Assembly: GCA_003096255.1 (NCBI GenBank)
Contig: PIXS01000336.1
Coordinates: forward strand, 1-11,456
From: Candidatus Bathyarchaeum sp.
Lineage (GTDB): Archaea > Thermoproteota > Bathyarchaeia > Bathyarchaeales > Bathyarchaeaceae
Direction: 5' to 3'
Length of the DNA: 11,456 nt
Made by a program: the position numbers and the translations under genes. Numbering within the stretch: position 1 is the first letter of the stretch; the number at the start of each line of letters is the position of its first letter. This document shows positions 1 to 6,884 of the stretch, piece after piece. A model generated the notes under the pieces. That model did no database searches and was not told where the DNA came from. It saw only the letters and a list, made by a program, of their open reading frames with translations.

Positions 1-489
1 GCCATGAATATCACGACGAAGGTAAGGACCATATAGCAAGGATTCAGCTCTTACTTGAGAATCGATTTGAACAACCTTAAAGCCAGAAATTTCTGGATCG
101 TCAGTTACGAGCCAAGATGGACCTAATTGAGGCTTCTCAGCAGCTGATTCCCAAAAAATTAGCTCATGATTCTTTAGGTCATATAATTTTATTTCAGCCA
201 TCACCAGATTCACTTCTCTATCTTGTAAACATTTTATGCGGAACTCTAGACCGTTCTGTGGGGTCGCTGAAAAAAAAGTCAAATTAAATTCCTGATAGAC
301 ATTCAAATCATGAAAATCTTGGAACTTGATTTTTTTAGAAGCAAGAATGTCTATGCCATCGTTTGTAACCACATCAATGTACACTAAGCCTTTGGATGTT
401 TCTCTCGTAAAAAATATGTATGAAAAAGAAGATAACGAAAAAATAATCAGAATAACCAAAATAAAAACAGGCTTAGACAACTCTTTCAT
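1..489 (-). CDS. Membrane-anchored extracytoplasmic protein, 3' part missing
   Basis: An open frame runs without a stop for 163 codons from ATG at 489 to the left edge, so the C-terminus is outside the window. I do not recognise the family. Residues 1-6 are MKELSK, followed by a strong hydrophobic helix at about 7-27, which looks like an uncleaved signal anchor or signal peptide. The remainder is soluble, beta-strand-like and rich in aromatic and charged residues, with one N-glycosylation sequon (NLT) near residue 68. The protein therefore probably faces the outside of the cell. There is no SD before the ATG, but a TATA-like TTATAAGT (521-514) would place the transcript start at about 491, giving a nearly leaderless message. 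That supports this start. Overlapping plus-strand frames have neither a start signal nor a recognisable protein. The reading frame is secure; the function is unknown. Confidence 0.72.
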   Translation of the reverse strand, partial: MKELSKPVFILVILIIFSLSSFSYIFFTRETSKGLVYIDVVTNDGIDILASKKIKFQDFHDLNVYQEFNLTFFSATPQNGLEFRIKCLQDREVNLVMAEIKLYDLKNHELIFWESAAEKPQLGPSWLVTDDPEISGFKVVQIDSQVRAESLLYGPYLRRDIHG

Positions 490-699
490 ATTTCTTCTGT
501 TAAGAGAAAAATTACTTATAACAGTTGTACAAACCTCCCAGAAAGCAACAAAAACATTACCTAAAATTGTATGCGCGCACCACGCCTGCAATCGTAATTT
601 GAGTTTGTTTGAAAACCAAAATATTGAGCTGAGGTTCTCGAATCCTAACTGCAGAACGTTTTAACCAGTTTGCAGTTTCATTATGTGTGGGTTTGAATT
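490..699. other. Intergenic stretch with no gene seen
   Basis: Apart from the TATA-like box at 514-521, these 210 bases hold no open frame with a start signal on either strand and no RNA gene I can support. They separate the 3' end of the 120-residue gene from the promoter of the left-edge gene, both on the minus strand. No poly-T terminator is visible downstream of 700. Confidence 0.4.
514..521 (-). promoter_or_regulatory. TATA-like box for the left-edge membrane protein gene
   Basis: The minus strand reads TTATAAGT about 25-30 bases before the ATG at 489, the spacing expected for an archaeal TATA box of a leaderless transcript. The purine-rich stretch for TFB recognition is weak, so this remains a prediction from position and composition. 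Confidence 0.4.
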
Positions 700-1062
700 T
701 TAGCCCAATACAGATTTATTCCATTGTCGCGAACAAGCAACCAATGTAAAGGGGCGTATGCCGTGATTTCTTGCTGATTCAATATACTTTATGAACTCTA
801 AGCTCTGTTGAGTGTGGAAATGAGGCTGAAGATACCCCATCTTAGTGAACAAGTTCTTCATGATCTTGATTTCTAACAGTTTTGCGCCCAACCCAAAAAT
901 GTCCTCAATGGCTTCTGTGAAATCTTCGATCCTGTAGGGGATGTCTTGTTGACTGATGTTGTACTCCGTTTCTAAATGGAAATAGATTGTCTGTTTCGCG
1001 GATTCTCCTAGCCAAGATAGACTTTCGTCTACTGCTTCCAGCAAAAATTTCTCAAAATTCAT
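700..1062 (-). CDS. NitrOD5-like small archaeal protein
   Basis: This encodes a 120-residue soluble protein. Residues 1-76 follow a pattern I associate with small proteins and output domains of Nitrosopumilus and Bathyarchaeia (NitrOD5-like): a helix with LLEAVDESLSWLGESAKQ, then IYFHLE (about 27-32), IPYRIEDFTEAIEDIFGLGA (41-60) and LEIKIMKNL (63-71). In these families the domain occurs alone or attached to sensor modules; its biochemical role is not established, and signalling or DNA-associated functions are guesses. The 44-residue tail (77-120) contains two histidines and a cysteine and no recognised motif. The ATG at 1062 overlaps the end of a 52-residue upstream gene (ATGAATTTTGA shares start and stop), so translation is probably coupled; only a weak GTGG precedes it. 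Family assignment is from memory and should be tested against a profile. Confidence 0.72.
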   Translation of the reverse strand: MNFEKFLLEAVDESLSWLGESAKQTIYFHLETEYNISQQDIPYRIEDFTEAIEDIFGLGAKLLEIKIMKNLFTKMGYLQPHFHTQQSLEFIKYIESARNHGIRPFTLVACSRQWNKSVLG

Positions 1063-1210
1063 TGTCTACCCACTTCAATGTTTTGTCGGTTGTGACCGCT
1101 TTTTGGCCGTAATGTCTTCTGGTTGTTTGAGGTTGTTGATTTTGGGGGTTTTCTGTAGTTGTGTTGAAGTGTGTTTTGTATAGGTACCAGTTTGTTGTAA
1201 ATACTCCCAT
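1052..1210 (-). CDS. 52-residue small protein, overlapping the NitrOD5-like gene
   Basis: An ATG at 1210 opens a 52-codon frame ending in TGA at 1054-1052. A strong SD (GAGGTGAG) lies about 6-7 bases before the ATG, the best such signal in this part of the window. The stop overlaps the next gene's ATG by 11 bases, the arrangement of a translationally coupled operon. The product begins MGVFTTNWYLYKTHF, has a Gln/Thr/Asn-rich centre and ends with a basic and hydrophobic stretch (RRHYGQKAV, then TLKWV). It has no transmembrane helix or signal peptide. I do not recognise it. The SD and overlap argue that it is real, while its low-complexity centre lowers confidence. A TATA-like CATATATG lies at 1263-1270. 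Confidence 0.6.
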   Translation of the reverse strand: MGVFTTNWYLYKTHFNTTTENPQNQQPQTTRRHYGQKAVTTDKTLKWVDNEF

Positions 1211-1262
1211 TATTTCTCACCTCTTGTTTTTTTGTTGTATTGTTGTTTTGTTTTACTCCAAT

Positions 1263-1270
1263 ACATATAT
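1263..1270 (-). promoter_or_regulatory. TATA-like box for the 52-residue/NitrOD5-like operon
   Basis: CATATATG on the minus strand would place transcription start near 1240, leaving a leader of about 30 bases that contains the GAGGTGAG SD before the ATG at 1210. A second AT-rich candidate (TATATTAAG) lies further upstream, so the exact element is uncertain. Confidence 0.35.
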
Positions 1271-1373
1271 GATGTCTTGTTACTTAATATACGGCTTATT
1301 TCTTGCTGGATATATATCGAAAACCGAAATGTGACAAAAAAAGTACATATAGAAACCGTAACACCTGAACAAC

Positions 1374-1381
1374 GTTATTAT
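1374..1381 (+). promoter_or_regulatory. TATA-like box for the DUF8091-like gene
   Basis: GTTATTAT lies about 25-32 bases before the ATG at 1406, which has no SD. This fits a leaderless transcript starting at about 1404-1406. A stronger-looking GATATATATC (1309-1318) further upstream could serve instead, with a long leader. Confidence 0.3.
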
Positions 1382-1405
1382 CTCCTTTTGCTGTTCTGAT
1401 ACTCG

Positions 1406-2071
1406 ATGACCGAATACTCACTACACTCCGAAATCAAACACTGGTACAAAGCTCCAGGAGACAAACTTGAAACCAAAGTAGACAATTACATAATCGACGT
1501 TCTCAGAGACAAACTTTTAATCGAAATCCAGACAGGAAACTTTTCAGCCATCAAAAAGAAACTAACAAAACTGCTTCACAACAACAATCGAGTCCGATTG
1601 GTTTATCCTATAGCTAAACTAAAATGGATAATCCACGTATCCCAGTCAGGAGAGTTTGTCAGAAGAAGAAAGTCTCCAAAAAAGGGCAAATTAACTGACC
1701 TATTCTATGAACTGGTTCATGCCCCCAACCTGATTAAAGACAAAAATTTTTCCTTTGAAGTTTTGCTGATTGAAGAAGAGGAAGTAAGATGCAATGACGG
1801 CAGAGGAAGCTGGAGAAGAAGAGGAATCAGCACAAGAGACCGAAAACTGTTGAATGTGTTTGACAGAATTGTTTTCGAAGACAAACAAGATTTCCTCAAA
1901 TTTCTACCTCCCGAACTGAATGGACACTTCACGAACAAACTTTTGGCGTCAAAACTGGGAATTTCTGTCACGTTAGCCCAGAAAATCACTTACTGTCTCA
2001 GAAAAATGGGTGCCATCTCGATTGCTGGCAAGAAAAGGAATCAACTGCTGTTCCAAGTGTCCTTGAATTGA
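1406..2071 (+). CDS. DUF8091-like protein, possible PD-(D/E)XK-type nuclease with winged helix
   Basis: This encodes a 221-residue soluble protein resembling the widespread archaeal/bacterial DUF8091 group. The N-terminal half starts with a helix (LHSEIKHWY, Glu9), then VDNYIIDVL (Asp26, Asp31) and LLIEIQTGNF (Glu40-x-Gln42). The spacing of helix-Glu, Asp and Glu-x-Gln recalls the PD-(D/E)XK nuclease core, where Gln sometimes replaces Lys. It continues with NNRVRLVYPIA (60-70) and a conserved-looking RCNDGRGSWRRRG (128-140) followed by STRDRKLL. Residues about 173-215 look like a winged helix (NKLLASKLGISVTLAQKITYCLRKMG). Fold and family are inferred from pattern; nuclease activity is a hypothesis. 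The gene stands alone on the plus strand, divergent from the NitrOD5-like operon and convergent with the ABC operon (16-base gap). The ATG at 1406 has no SD and looks leaderless. Confidence 0.8.
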   Translation: MTEYSLHSEIKHWYKAPGDKLETKVDNYIIDVLRDKLLIEIQTGNFSAIKKKLTKLLHNNNRVRLVYPIAKLKWIIHVSQSGEFVRRRKSPKKGKLTDLFYELVHAPNLIKDKNFSFEVLLIEEEEVRCNDGRGSWRRRGISTRDRKLLNVFDRIVFEDKQDFLKFLPPELNGHFTNKLLASKLGISVTLAQKITYCLRKMGAISIAGKKRNQLLFQVSLN

Positions 2072-2087
2072 TTCCATTCACACATTA

Positions 2088-2876
2088 TCAGATTTGTGCT
2101 CGGGAAAACTGGAAGGTGCCTAGGGCAATCATCAGAACGTCGAAGATAACAACCACGGCTATGCTAATCAGCAATCCAAATGGGTCAAGCAAGGGTGTTC
2201 CAGTTCCTAGGAGACACCAACGTAGCAGTTCGACACCATAGAACATGGGGTCACACAACATGGCAACCTGAAGAGGCAACGGTGCCAAGTCGATGGGAAA
2301 GAATGTACCTGACAGCATGAACAATGGCCACATCACAAAGGTTGACAGCAACTGAAAGGCATGAAAATCGTTCAAAGTTGAGCCTATTGCTACGCCAAGA
2401 CCAACAAAGCCTGAAGTGATGAGAATCATTACCCCAACTGCAGCAACTGCCCCAGCCACGAACGAGAGTGATGGGGTGAAGGCGCCTAGAAGTCCTGCGA
2501 CTGTCATCAAGATTATGCCTTGTATTGTTGCGGTGGTTGCTCCGCCAAGTATTTTGCCGATGATGATGCTGGTTCGGCTGACTGGTGAAACGAGCATTTC
2601 TTTCATGAATCCGAATTGTCTGTCGAATATGACTGAGACGCCTGAGAAGACGGAGGCGAAGAGTAGTCCCATTCCTATTACGCCTGGTGCCATGTATGAG
2701 AGGTATTCAACGCCTTCGAATGCGTTTACGAAGCCTCCAAACCCTAAACCGAAGATGACAAGGAAGAAGACACTTTGGGCTACTGACGAGATTACTCTGG
2801 CTTTTGCTCGCCAGTAACGTTTCAGTTCCCGCATTAGAACTACATAGATTGCTTGTCCAGATATTGGTTGAACCAT
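2088..2876 (-). CDS. ABC-2 type exporter, membrane permease subunit
   Basis: This is the membrane subunit of an ABC-2 (DrrB/NodJ-like) exporter, 262 residues from ATG at 2876, the usual size. About six membrane helices are visible (roughly 30-50, 60-84, 104-130, 136-168, 175-195 and 232-256). The cytoplasmic coupling segment FDRQFGFMKEMLVSPVSR (84-101) and the PLFMLSGTFFP stretch (184-194) are typical of the family. The substrate cannot be read from sequence; relatives export drugs, lipids or polysaccharides. The ATPase gene ends 24 bases upstream, so the two form one operon and presumably one transporter. A GTG at 2888 would add four residues, but AGGTGA (2890-2885) lies exactly 8 bases before the ATG at 2876, as at neighbouring starts, so I prefer the ATG. 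Confidence 0.9.
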   Translation of the reverse strand: MVQPISGQAIYVVLMRELKRYWRAKARVISSVAQSVFFLVIFGLGFGGFVNAFEGVEYLSYMAPGVIGMGLLFASVFSGVSVIFDRQFGFMKEMLVSPVSRTSIIIGKILGGATTATIQGIILMTVAGLLGAFTPSLSFVAGAVAAVGVMILITSGFVGLGVAIGSTLNDFHAFQLLSTFVMWPLFMLSGTFFPIDLAPLPLQVAMLCDPMFYGVELLRWCLLGTGTPLLDPFGLLISIAVVVIFDVLMIALGTFQFSRAQI

Positions 2877-2900
2877 TTCATGTTTCACCTTCCATCTTGT

Positions 2901-4025
2901 TTATCCTCTGACCCGTTGTCCGCGGGCTTGCCGCATGATTCGGTGACGCCGCACCATATCTACAATGCTTCCCTCTTCTTCGCGTATGTTTCGTCCAGTA
3001 ACAGACAAAAAGACATCGTCAAGAGTGGGTTTACGCAGCTCCACAGACTCCAAAACAACACCAGCCTCCTCAGCCAATTTAACAATCTCAGGGATTCTGT
3101 GCCCGCCCTTGTCTACCAGCAGATTCAAGCATTTTGAACATGTTTCACCCCCAAACTGAATGCCCCTGTTAGCCACAGGCTGTTTTGGCTGTTGTGGGTT
3201 ATGCATCATGCGGCTTATTGTGGCGTAATTGTTGCCGGAAGCAACGATGTTGATTCGGCGTATCCACTCTTTGTTTTCTAGAAGGGGACGGAACGTTTCT
3301 ATTGCCTTTGGGTCATTGAATAGTAAGGTGACAACGTCTCCTTCTAGGCGGGCTTTCAGGTTGTCGGGTGTATCCAGCACCACAACCTTGCCAAAGTCTA
3401 TGATAAGTATTCGTTTACAGAGGTAATCGGCTTCCTCTGTGTAATGTGTTGTTAAGATGATTGTAACACCCTTTTCCTGATTGAGCTGCAGAATATGCTC
3501 CCAGATAGAGCGGCGAGTCTGCGGGTCCAAACCCAATGTTGGCTCATCCAAAAAGAGGACTTTTGGGTGATGCAGCAGTCCTCGGGCGATTTCTAGTCGT
3601 CGTTTCATGCCGCCGCTGTAGGTTTTCACAAAATTGTCTGCACGGTCGGCTAGTTGAACTATCTCCAGCACTTCTTTGATTCGCTGCTGCCGCGTGTTTC
3701 GTTCAAGACCGTACAGGCGTCCATGGAAGTCTAGATTTTCTCTGCCCGTCAAGTCTATGTCGAGGGTGGTATCTTGAAACACGTATCCTATGCTGCGGCG
3801 GACAGCGTCAGGTTCTGTGCGGATGTCGTGACCGTTTACTGTGGCTGTGCCGCTGGTTGGTCGCAGCAACGTTGAGAGCATGTTCAGGGTTGTGGTTTTG
3901 CCTGCTCCGTTAGGTCCCAGAAACCCTAAGATTTCGCCTTCTTGTACAGTGAAGCTTATGCCATCTACTGCCCTGATTTTCTTGTCAAAGACTTTTGTTA
4001 GCTCCTTGACTTCGATGGTGTTTAT
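2901..4025 (-). CDS. ABC-2 type exporter, ATP-binding subunit with apparent ATA start
   Basis: This DrrA/CcmA-like ATPase powers the adjacent permease. Counting from codon ATA at 4025 it has 374 residues with every core motif: Walker A GPNGAGKTT (37-45), Q-loop Gln84, signature YSGGMKRR (136-143), Walker B LFLDEP (157-162, catalytic Glu161) and H-loop His194. The C-terminal regulatory part ends with PTLDDVFLSVTG. The first ATG in frame (3881) lies after Walker A and cannot be the true start. No ATG, GTG or TTG exists between the in-frame TAA (4031-4029) and Walker A. ATA at 4025 lies 8 bases after a perfect GGAGG (4038-4034) and gives the expected N-terminus (NTIEVKELTKVF), so either a rare ATA start is used or there is a point mutation or sequencing error. 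Residues about 272-299 form an extra stretch with a CSKC pair. A TATA-like box lies at 4062-4069. Confidence 0.93.
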   Translation of the reverse strand: MNTIEVKELTKVFDKKIRAVDGISFTVQEGEILGFLGPNGAGKTTTLNMLSTLLRPTSGTATVNGHDIRTEPDAVRRSIGYVFQDTTLDIDLTGRENLDFHGRLYGLERNTRQQRIKEVLEIVQLADRADNFVKTYSGGMKRRLEIARGLLHHPKVLFLDEPTLGLDPQTRRSIWEHILQLNQEKGVTIILTTHYTEEADYLCKRILIIDFGKVVVLDTPDNLKARLEGDVVTLLFNDPKAIETFRPLLENKEWIRRINIVASGNNYATISRMMHNPQQPKQPVANRGIQFGGETCSKCLNLLVDKGGHRIPEIVKLAEEAGVVLESVELRKPTLDDVFLSVTGRNIREEEGSIVDMVRRHRIMRQARGQRVRG

Positions 4026-4033
4026 TGTTTAAG

Positions 4034-4038
4034 CCTCC
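4034..4038 (-). promoter_or_regulatory. Shine-Dalgarno site that points to an ATA start
   Basis: GGAGG on the minus strand is followed by 8 bases and then ATA in the frame of the ABC ATPase. The same 8-base spacing occurs before the starts at 2876, 4424, 4663 and 9513, which is why the ATA at 4025 is taken as the start. Confidence 0.6.
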
Positions 4039-4061
4039 AATAGGTAACTGCCAATCAATAA

Positions 4062-4069
4062 GATAAAAA
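4062..4069 (-). promoter_or_regulatory. TATA-like box for the ABC exporter operon
   Basis: TTTTTATC on the minus strand would place the transcript start near 4039, directly before the GGAGG SD, giving a short leader. No stronger element lies between the 76-residue gene and the ATPase gene. Confidence 0.35.
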
Positions 4070-4156
4070 CATGCTTTCCTTGTAAAAATGATTCGGGATT
4101 ATGGTTAAAATCAGCCCTGAACAGGAAGGATAATACATTTTGGTATCTGCAGAATG

Positions 4157-4163
4157 AAAAAAA
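4157..4163 (-). terminator. Poly-T terminator after the HerA-like operon
   Basis: Seven consecutive T on the minus strand, about 30 bases after the stop of the 76-residue gene, fit an archaeal poly-U terminator. No clear hairpin precedes it; archaeal polymerase usually needs only the T tract. It separates this operon from the ABC exporter operon. Confidence 0.45.
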
Positions 4164-4193
4164 GGTTGGGAGAATGGACTGTTTGGTTGGTCA

Positions 4194-4424
4194 TTAGTTT
4201 TCGTTTAGTGTCTTGACTCCTAACAGTACAAGAATCCCAGCGATGCCTAAATCTGCCAAGCTCCAAAGACCATCAATAATCATGTTAAACAGAGATTGGT
4301 CACCAAGGTTAATGAAGCCGTATATTGCACTGAAGAGGAAGGTAATAGCCCACAGTATCAGGAAGTAGCCGATGAGTTGATTTTTTGAGAAGCCGCTGGC
4401 AAAATCGTTTATTGGGTCTCCCAT
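4194..4424 (-). CDS. Small two-helix membrane protein
   Basis: This encodes a 76-residue protein with two hydrophobic helices (about 17-38 and 49-70), joined by a short polar loop and flanked by short polar ends. There is no signal cleavage site and there are no cysteines. I do not recognise a family. AAGGAGAG places a GGAG core 8 bases before the ATG at 4424, a strong start. It follows the 55-residue gene by 71 bases on the same strand. It could be the last gene of the HerA-like operon or have its own promoter (TTAAAAATC near 4476-4468). If it is co-expressed with the ATPase it might anchor a complex to the membrane, but nothing in the sequence proves this. Confidence 0.75.
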   Translation of the reverse strand: MGDPINDFASGFSKNQLIGYFLILWAITFLFSAIYGFINLGDQSLFNMIIDGLWSLADLGIAGILVLLGVKTLNEN

Positions 4425-4495
4425 TTTTTTCTCTCCTTATGTGCTTCATCGGCTAAAGTACTATATTAGATTTTTAACTTCAAGGCAAAAGGGAG

Positions 4496-4663
4496 CTATT
4501 TTTCTATTACTTCCTTAACTAAGTCTTTGTTGTCTTTCAGCCAGTTGATTATTACTTCTTTGTTTTTGTCCAGCATGTTCTCTGCCATTCCAGCAACCAT
4601 GGGAGGCAGGGTTTTGCCTATTTCTGTTTTAAGTTTATCAATTAATTCGTCTTCTGCGTTCAT
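4496..4663 (-). CDS. 55-residue charged small protein downstream of the HerA-like ATPase
   Basis: The frame extends upstream to 4789, but that start would overlap the HerA-like gene by 68 bases. An ATG at 4663 preceded by CGGAGT (GGAG core exactly 8 bases before) is much better and gives 55 residues. The product is soluble, rich in Lys, Glu and Asp, and probably all helical: MNAEDELIDKLKTEIGKTLP, a PPMVAGMAENML segment, then an amphipathic NWLKDNKDLVKEVIEK end. I do not recognise a family. It begins 58 bases after the stop of the 715-residue ATPase on the same strand and is probably co-transcribed, which suggests a possible accessory role. Confidence 0.68.
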   Translation of the reverse strand: MNAEDELIDKLKTEIGKTLPPMVAGMAENMLDKNKEVIINWLKDNKDLVKEVIEK

Positions 4664-4721
4664 TTTCTCAACTCCGTTGCACCCTAAATTTAACTCCACA
4701 ACATAAGCTATTTGGTTGTTT

Positions 4722-6869
4722 TTAGCGTTTTCGGGTAGAACCTCTTTTTGATTTAAAGTTGCCAACCAGTCTGCGTCCTGTAGCTGCATCCATGTAGATT
4801 GACCGTTTCTTGTTTTTCTTCTTGTGCTTCACCTTGAGGGTCCAAACAGGCAACAGCACAAGCTCAGAGTAAACTGGATTGACGCCCAAAGTCAACTTCA
4901 ACTTTGAGTAAATTTTCTTTTGCCCAATCTTCACTTTAGGAATTCGGGGTATTTCCTGCGGAAGCCTTGGAATAAAGGTGATTTCGTCGTCATCATCAAA
5001 GTCCTTGAGCTTTCCAGCGCTCTTCGTCATCACAGTATGAAACAGCATTGCACCTCGTTCAAGAGAAATCGGGGCGCCAGTGACTGCGCTGACATAATAT
5101 GTTTCGGCTTCTTCCTTGCTGAAAAACAGCAGATGTTTTGTTTCGCGGGTTGCTGAGACCTTCCAGATGGGCATATGTGAAAAGGTTGCGTCATAGAATT
5201 CTTCTTTCTTGGTGAAGAGACCCCCTTCAAGCAATGACTTAGCTCGATTGAACGCTTCCACTTGAGTTATTCTTGTGGGAATCGCTAAAACCTCCCCCAA
5301 AACGTTCTTGGAGGGCTCAAAACCGAATTTGGACAGCCAATACAGGTACTCTTCGTCGCCTTTAACTCGGCTCCGTTTCACATCCTTTGACCGGACAAGG
5401 GAGTTAAGGGCTTTTTCAACATCTTTGACCACGGCGCCTAAGTTTTCTGCAACATACTCCGCCGAAACACTCTTCCGAACAGAATTCAGGAACAGTTTGA
5501 TTCGCTCAGCAAGAGTCTTCTCTGGAGGAGCCGCCTCAGCCAAAACAGCTTGCACGATTTTCTTTTTCGGTTTCTTCTTCTCTTTTTCTGGCTCCTGATA
5601 TTTGGCGAAAAACTGTTTTGCTTCAGGCAACATAGACGATGGAATGTCCTGCTCATCCAAGGTTAGGTGATCTGTTACTAGCCATCGAACCTGAAAATTG
5701 ACCACATCATCGTATACGTCTGGAGACAGCATGAGGAATTCGCCTGTTCGGAGGCTTGGAAGCTTCTGCAGAACTGTTTCAGCGTGGGTTGGATCGATTG
5801 ACTGGATAATCTGCTTTACCCGCGCAATGTCCTGTTGTGTCATCATGCGACCCAGACACCACGTGTTAACTTGTGCAAGGGCTTTGTAGTCAATGTCAGT
5901 TATGTTCTGGGTGGCGGCTACAAGACCAACTCCATATTTTCGTGCCTGCTTGAAAAGAAAGGCGTACGCCTCTTTGGGGGGAGGATTTCGTGGATAAGGC
6001 GGAATGTAGGGCGCAATCTCGTCTACGTAAAAGAGCAGTTGTATGTCTTCTGAGGGATTTTTTAGCATCCAGCAGTAAAGTTCCCTGAGGAGGGTGGCGA
6101 GGAAGAACTGTTTGTCGTTTGTGGAGCTGAGGGTGTTCAAGTATATGATGTTGAGGGGCACCTTTCCGTCGCTCTTGTCCATGAACATGTCCATGTTGAT
6201 TCGGACACCCTTCTGAAACATCAACGCTGGAGTTCCCACAGTAAGAAAACGTAGTTTGCGGGCAATCTCCTGAGGCTCCCTTCGCGTAACAAAACTCTGC
6301 AGCATCTCAGCGATTTCTTGGGGCGGATTTAGCACCAGCTCAGCCATATGAGCCATGTCCCTGATGCTTTCTCCTTTTCGCCACAAATTCTCCAAAAGCG
6401 TAAACAGGTAAGCTTTGGCTCCCTTTCCAGAATCCGAACCCAAGTCATATCCAAGAAAGCTTGAGAGAGAAGTGGCTGTCAAATCTAGAGCCAAGATGGC
6501 TTCCTCATGGGGCGTGTCCTTTGACGGAAACGAAAGAGGATTGACGCTGATGGGAATGCCTTTGCTGCTGGCAGGAGTGAAAATTGCTATCCTCGCCTTC
6601 TCGAAATACTCCTCCTGCATCGTCAGGGGGATTCCGTGACTCTCCAGCTCTTCTAGGTTTCCTTTCAGGGCAAGGGAGGAGATGTCGCCTTGGGGATCAA
6701 CTATGATTACGGGGATGTTATGACGTACAGCTTCTTCCATCAGGCATTTGCAGAGGACTGTTTTGCCTGAGCCGCTGGCGCCTAATGCCATCAGGTGGCG
6801 ATGAAGAGCTTCTGCAGGTAATTCAACTGTTGTTTCTGTTCCCCGTTCTTTGCCCAAGAAAAAAGACAA
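4722..6869 (-). CDS. HerA-like (DUF87/DUF853-type) P-loop ATPase
   Basis: This is a 715-residue ATPase of the HerA/FtsK superfamily. Residues 24-37 (RHLMALGASGSGKT) contain Walker A (Lys36); IIVDPQGD (55-62) matches the HerA-type aspartate strand; LLFYVDE (278-284, Asp283 and Glu284) is the main Walker B; and AATQN (318-322) is the sensor strand with Gln321. Homologues form hexameric DNA translocases, and HerA partners the nuclease NurA in DNA end resection. No nurA is adjacent here, so the role is open. A lysine-rich linker (430-438) leads to a helical winged-helix-like region (about 452-512), then a divergent C-terminal part with Trp/Tyr-rich strands (about 560-705) and a basic tail. The TTG start at 6869 is supported by GGGAGGAG 7-9 bases upstream and a TATA-like box at 6906-6913. 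Two small genes follow on the same strand. Confidence 0.88.
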   Translation of the reverse strand: MSFFLGKERGTETTVELPAEALHRHLMALGASGSGKTVLCKCLMEEAVRHNIPVIIVDPQGDISSLALKGNLEELESHGIPLTMQEEYFEKARIAIFTPASSKGIPISVNPLSFPSKDTPHEEAILALDLTATSLSSFLGYDLGSDSGKGAKAYLFTLLENLWRKGESIRDMAHMAELVLNPPQEIAEMLQSFVTRREPQEIARKLRFLTVGTPALMFQKGVRINMDMFMDKSDGKVPLNIIYLNTLSSTNDKQFFLATLLRELYCWMLKNPSEDIQLLFYVDEIAPYIPPYPRNPPPKEAYAFLFKQARKYGVGLVAATQNITDIDYKALAQVNTWCLGRMMTQQDIARVKQIIQSIDPTHAETVLQKLPSLRTGEFLMLSPDVYDDVVNFQVRWLVTDHLTLDEQDIPSSMLPEAKQFFAKYQEPEKEKKKPKKKIVQAVLAEAAPPEKTLAERIKLFLNSVRKSVSAEYVAENLGAVVKDVEKALNSLVRSKDVKRSRVKGDEEYLYWLSKFGFEPSKNVLGEVLAIPTRITQVEAFNRAKSLLEGGLFTKKEEFYDATFSHMPIWKVSATRETKHLLFFSKEEAETYYVSAVTGAPISLERGAMLFHTVMTKSAGKLKDFDDDDEITFIPRLPQEIPRIPKVKIGQKKIYSKLKLTLGVNPVYSELVLLPVWTLKVKHKKKNKKRSIYMDAATGRRLVGNFKSKRGSTRKR

Positions 6870-6884
6870 GATTGTTCTCCTCCC

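Noticed and set aside
625..660. GGTTCTCGAATCC resembling a tRNA T-arm
   Set aside because: The loop has two extra bases and no acceptor, D or anticodon stem can be built around it on either strand.
326..664. Plus-strand open frame of 112 codons
   Set aside because: It overlaps the minus-strand membrane protein gene, shows no start signal and no recognisable protein pattern; the minus-strand frame has a clear anchor helix and promoter.
1140..1260. G/T-rich low-complexity strand that looks like a possible structured or repeat region
   Set aside because: The bias is explained by the A/C-rich codons (Thr, Gln, Asn) of the 52-residue minus-strand gene and its A-rich leader; no repeated unit is present.
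2416..2817. Plus-strand open frame of 133 codons across the ABC permease gene
   Set aside because: It is antisense to a well-supported permease, and its Pro/Thr-rich translation is what the opposite strand of a membrane protein gene gives.
4496..4789. Longer 97-residue version of the 55-residue gene
   Set aside because: The upstream start overlaps the HerA-like coding end and has no SD, whereas the ATG at 4663 has a GGAG core 8 bases upstream.
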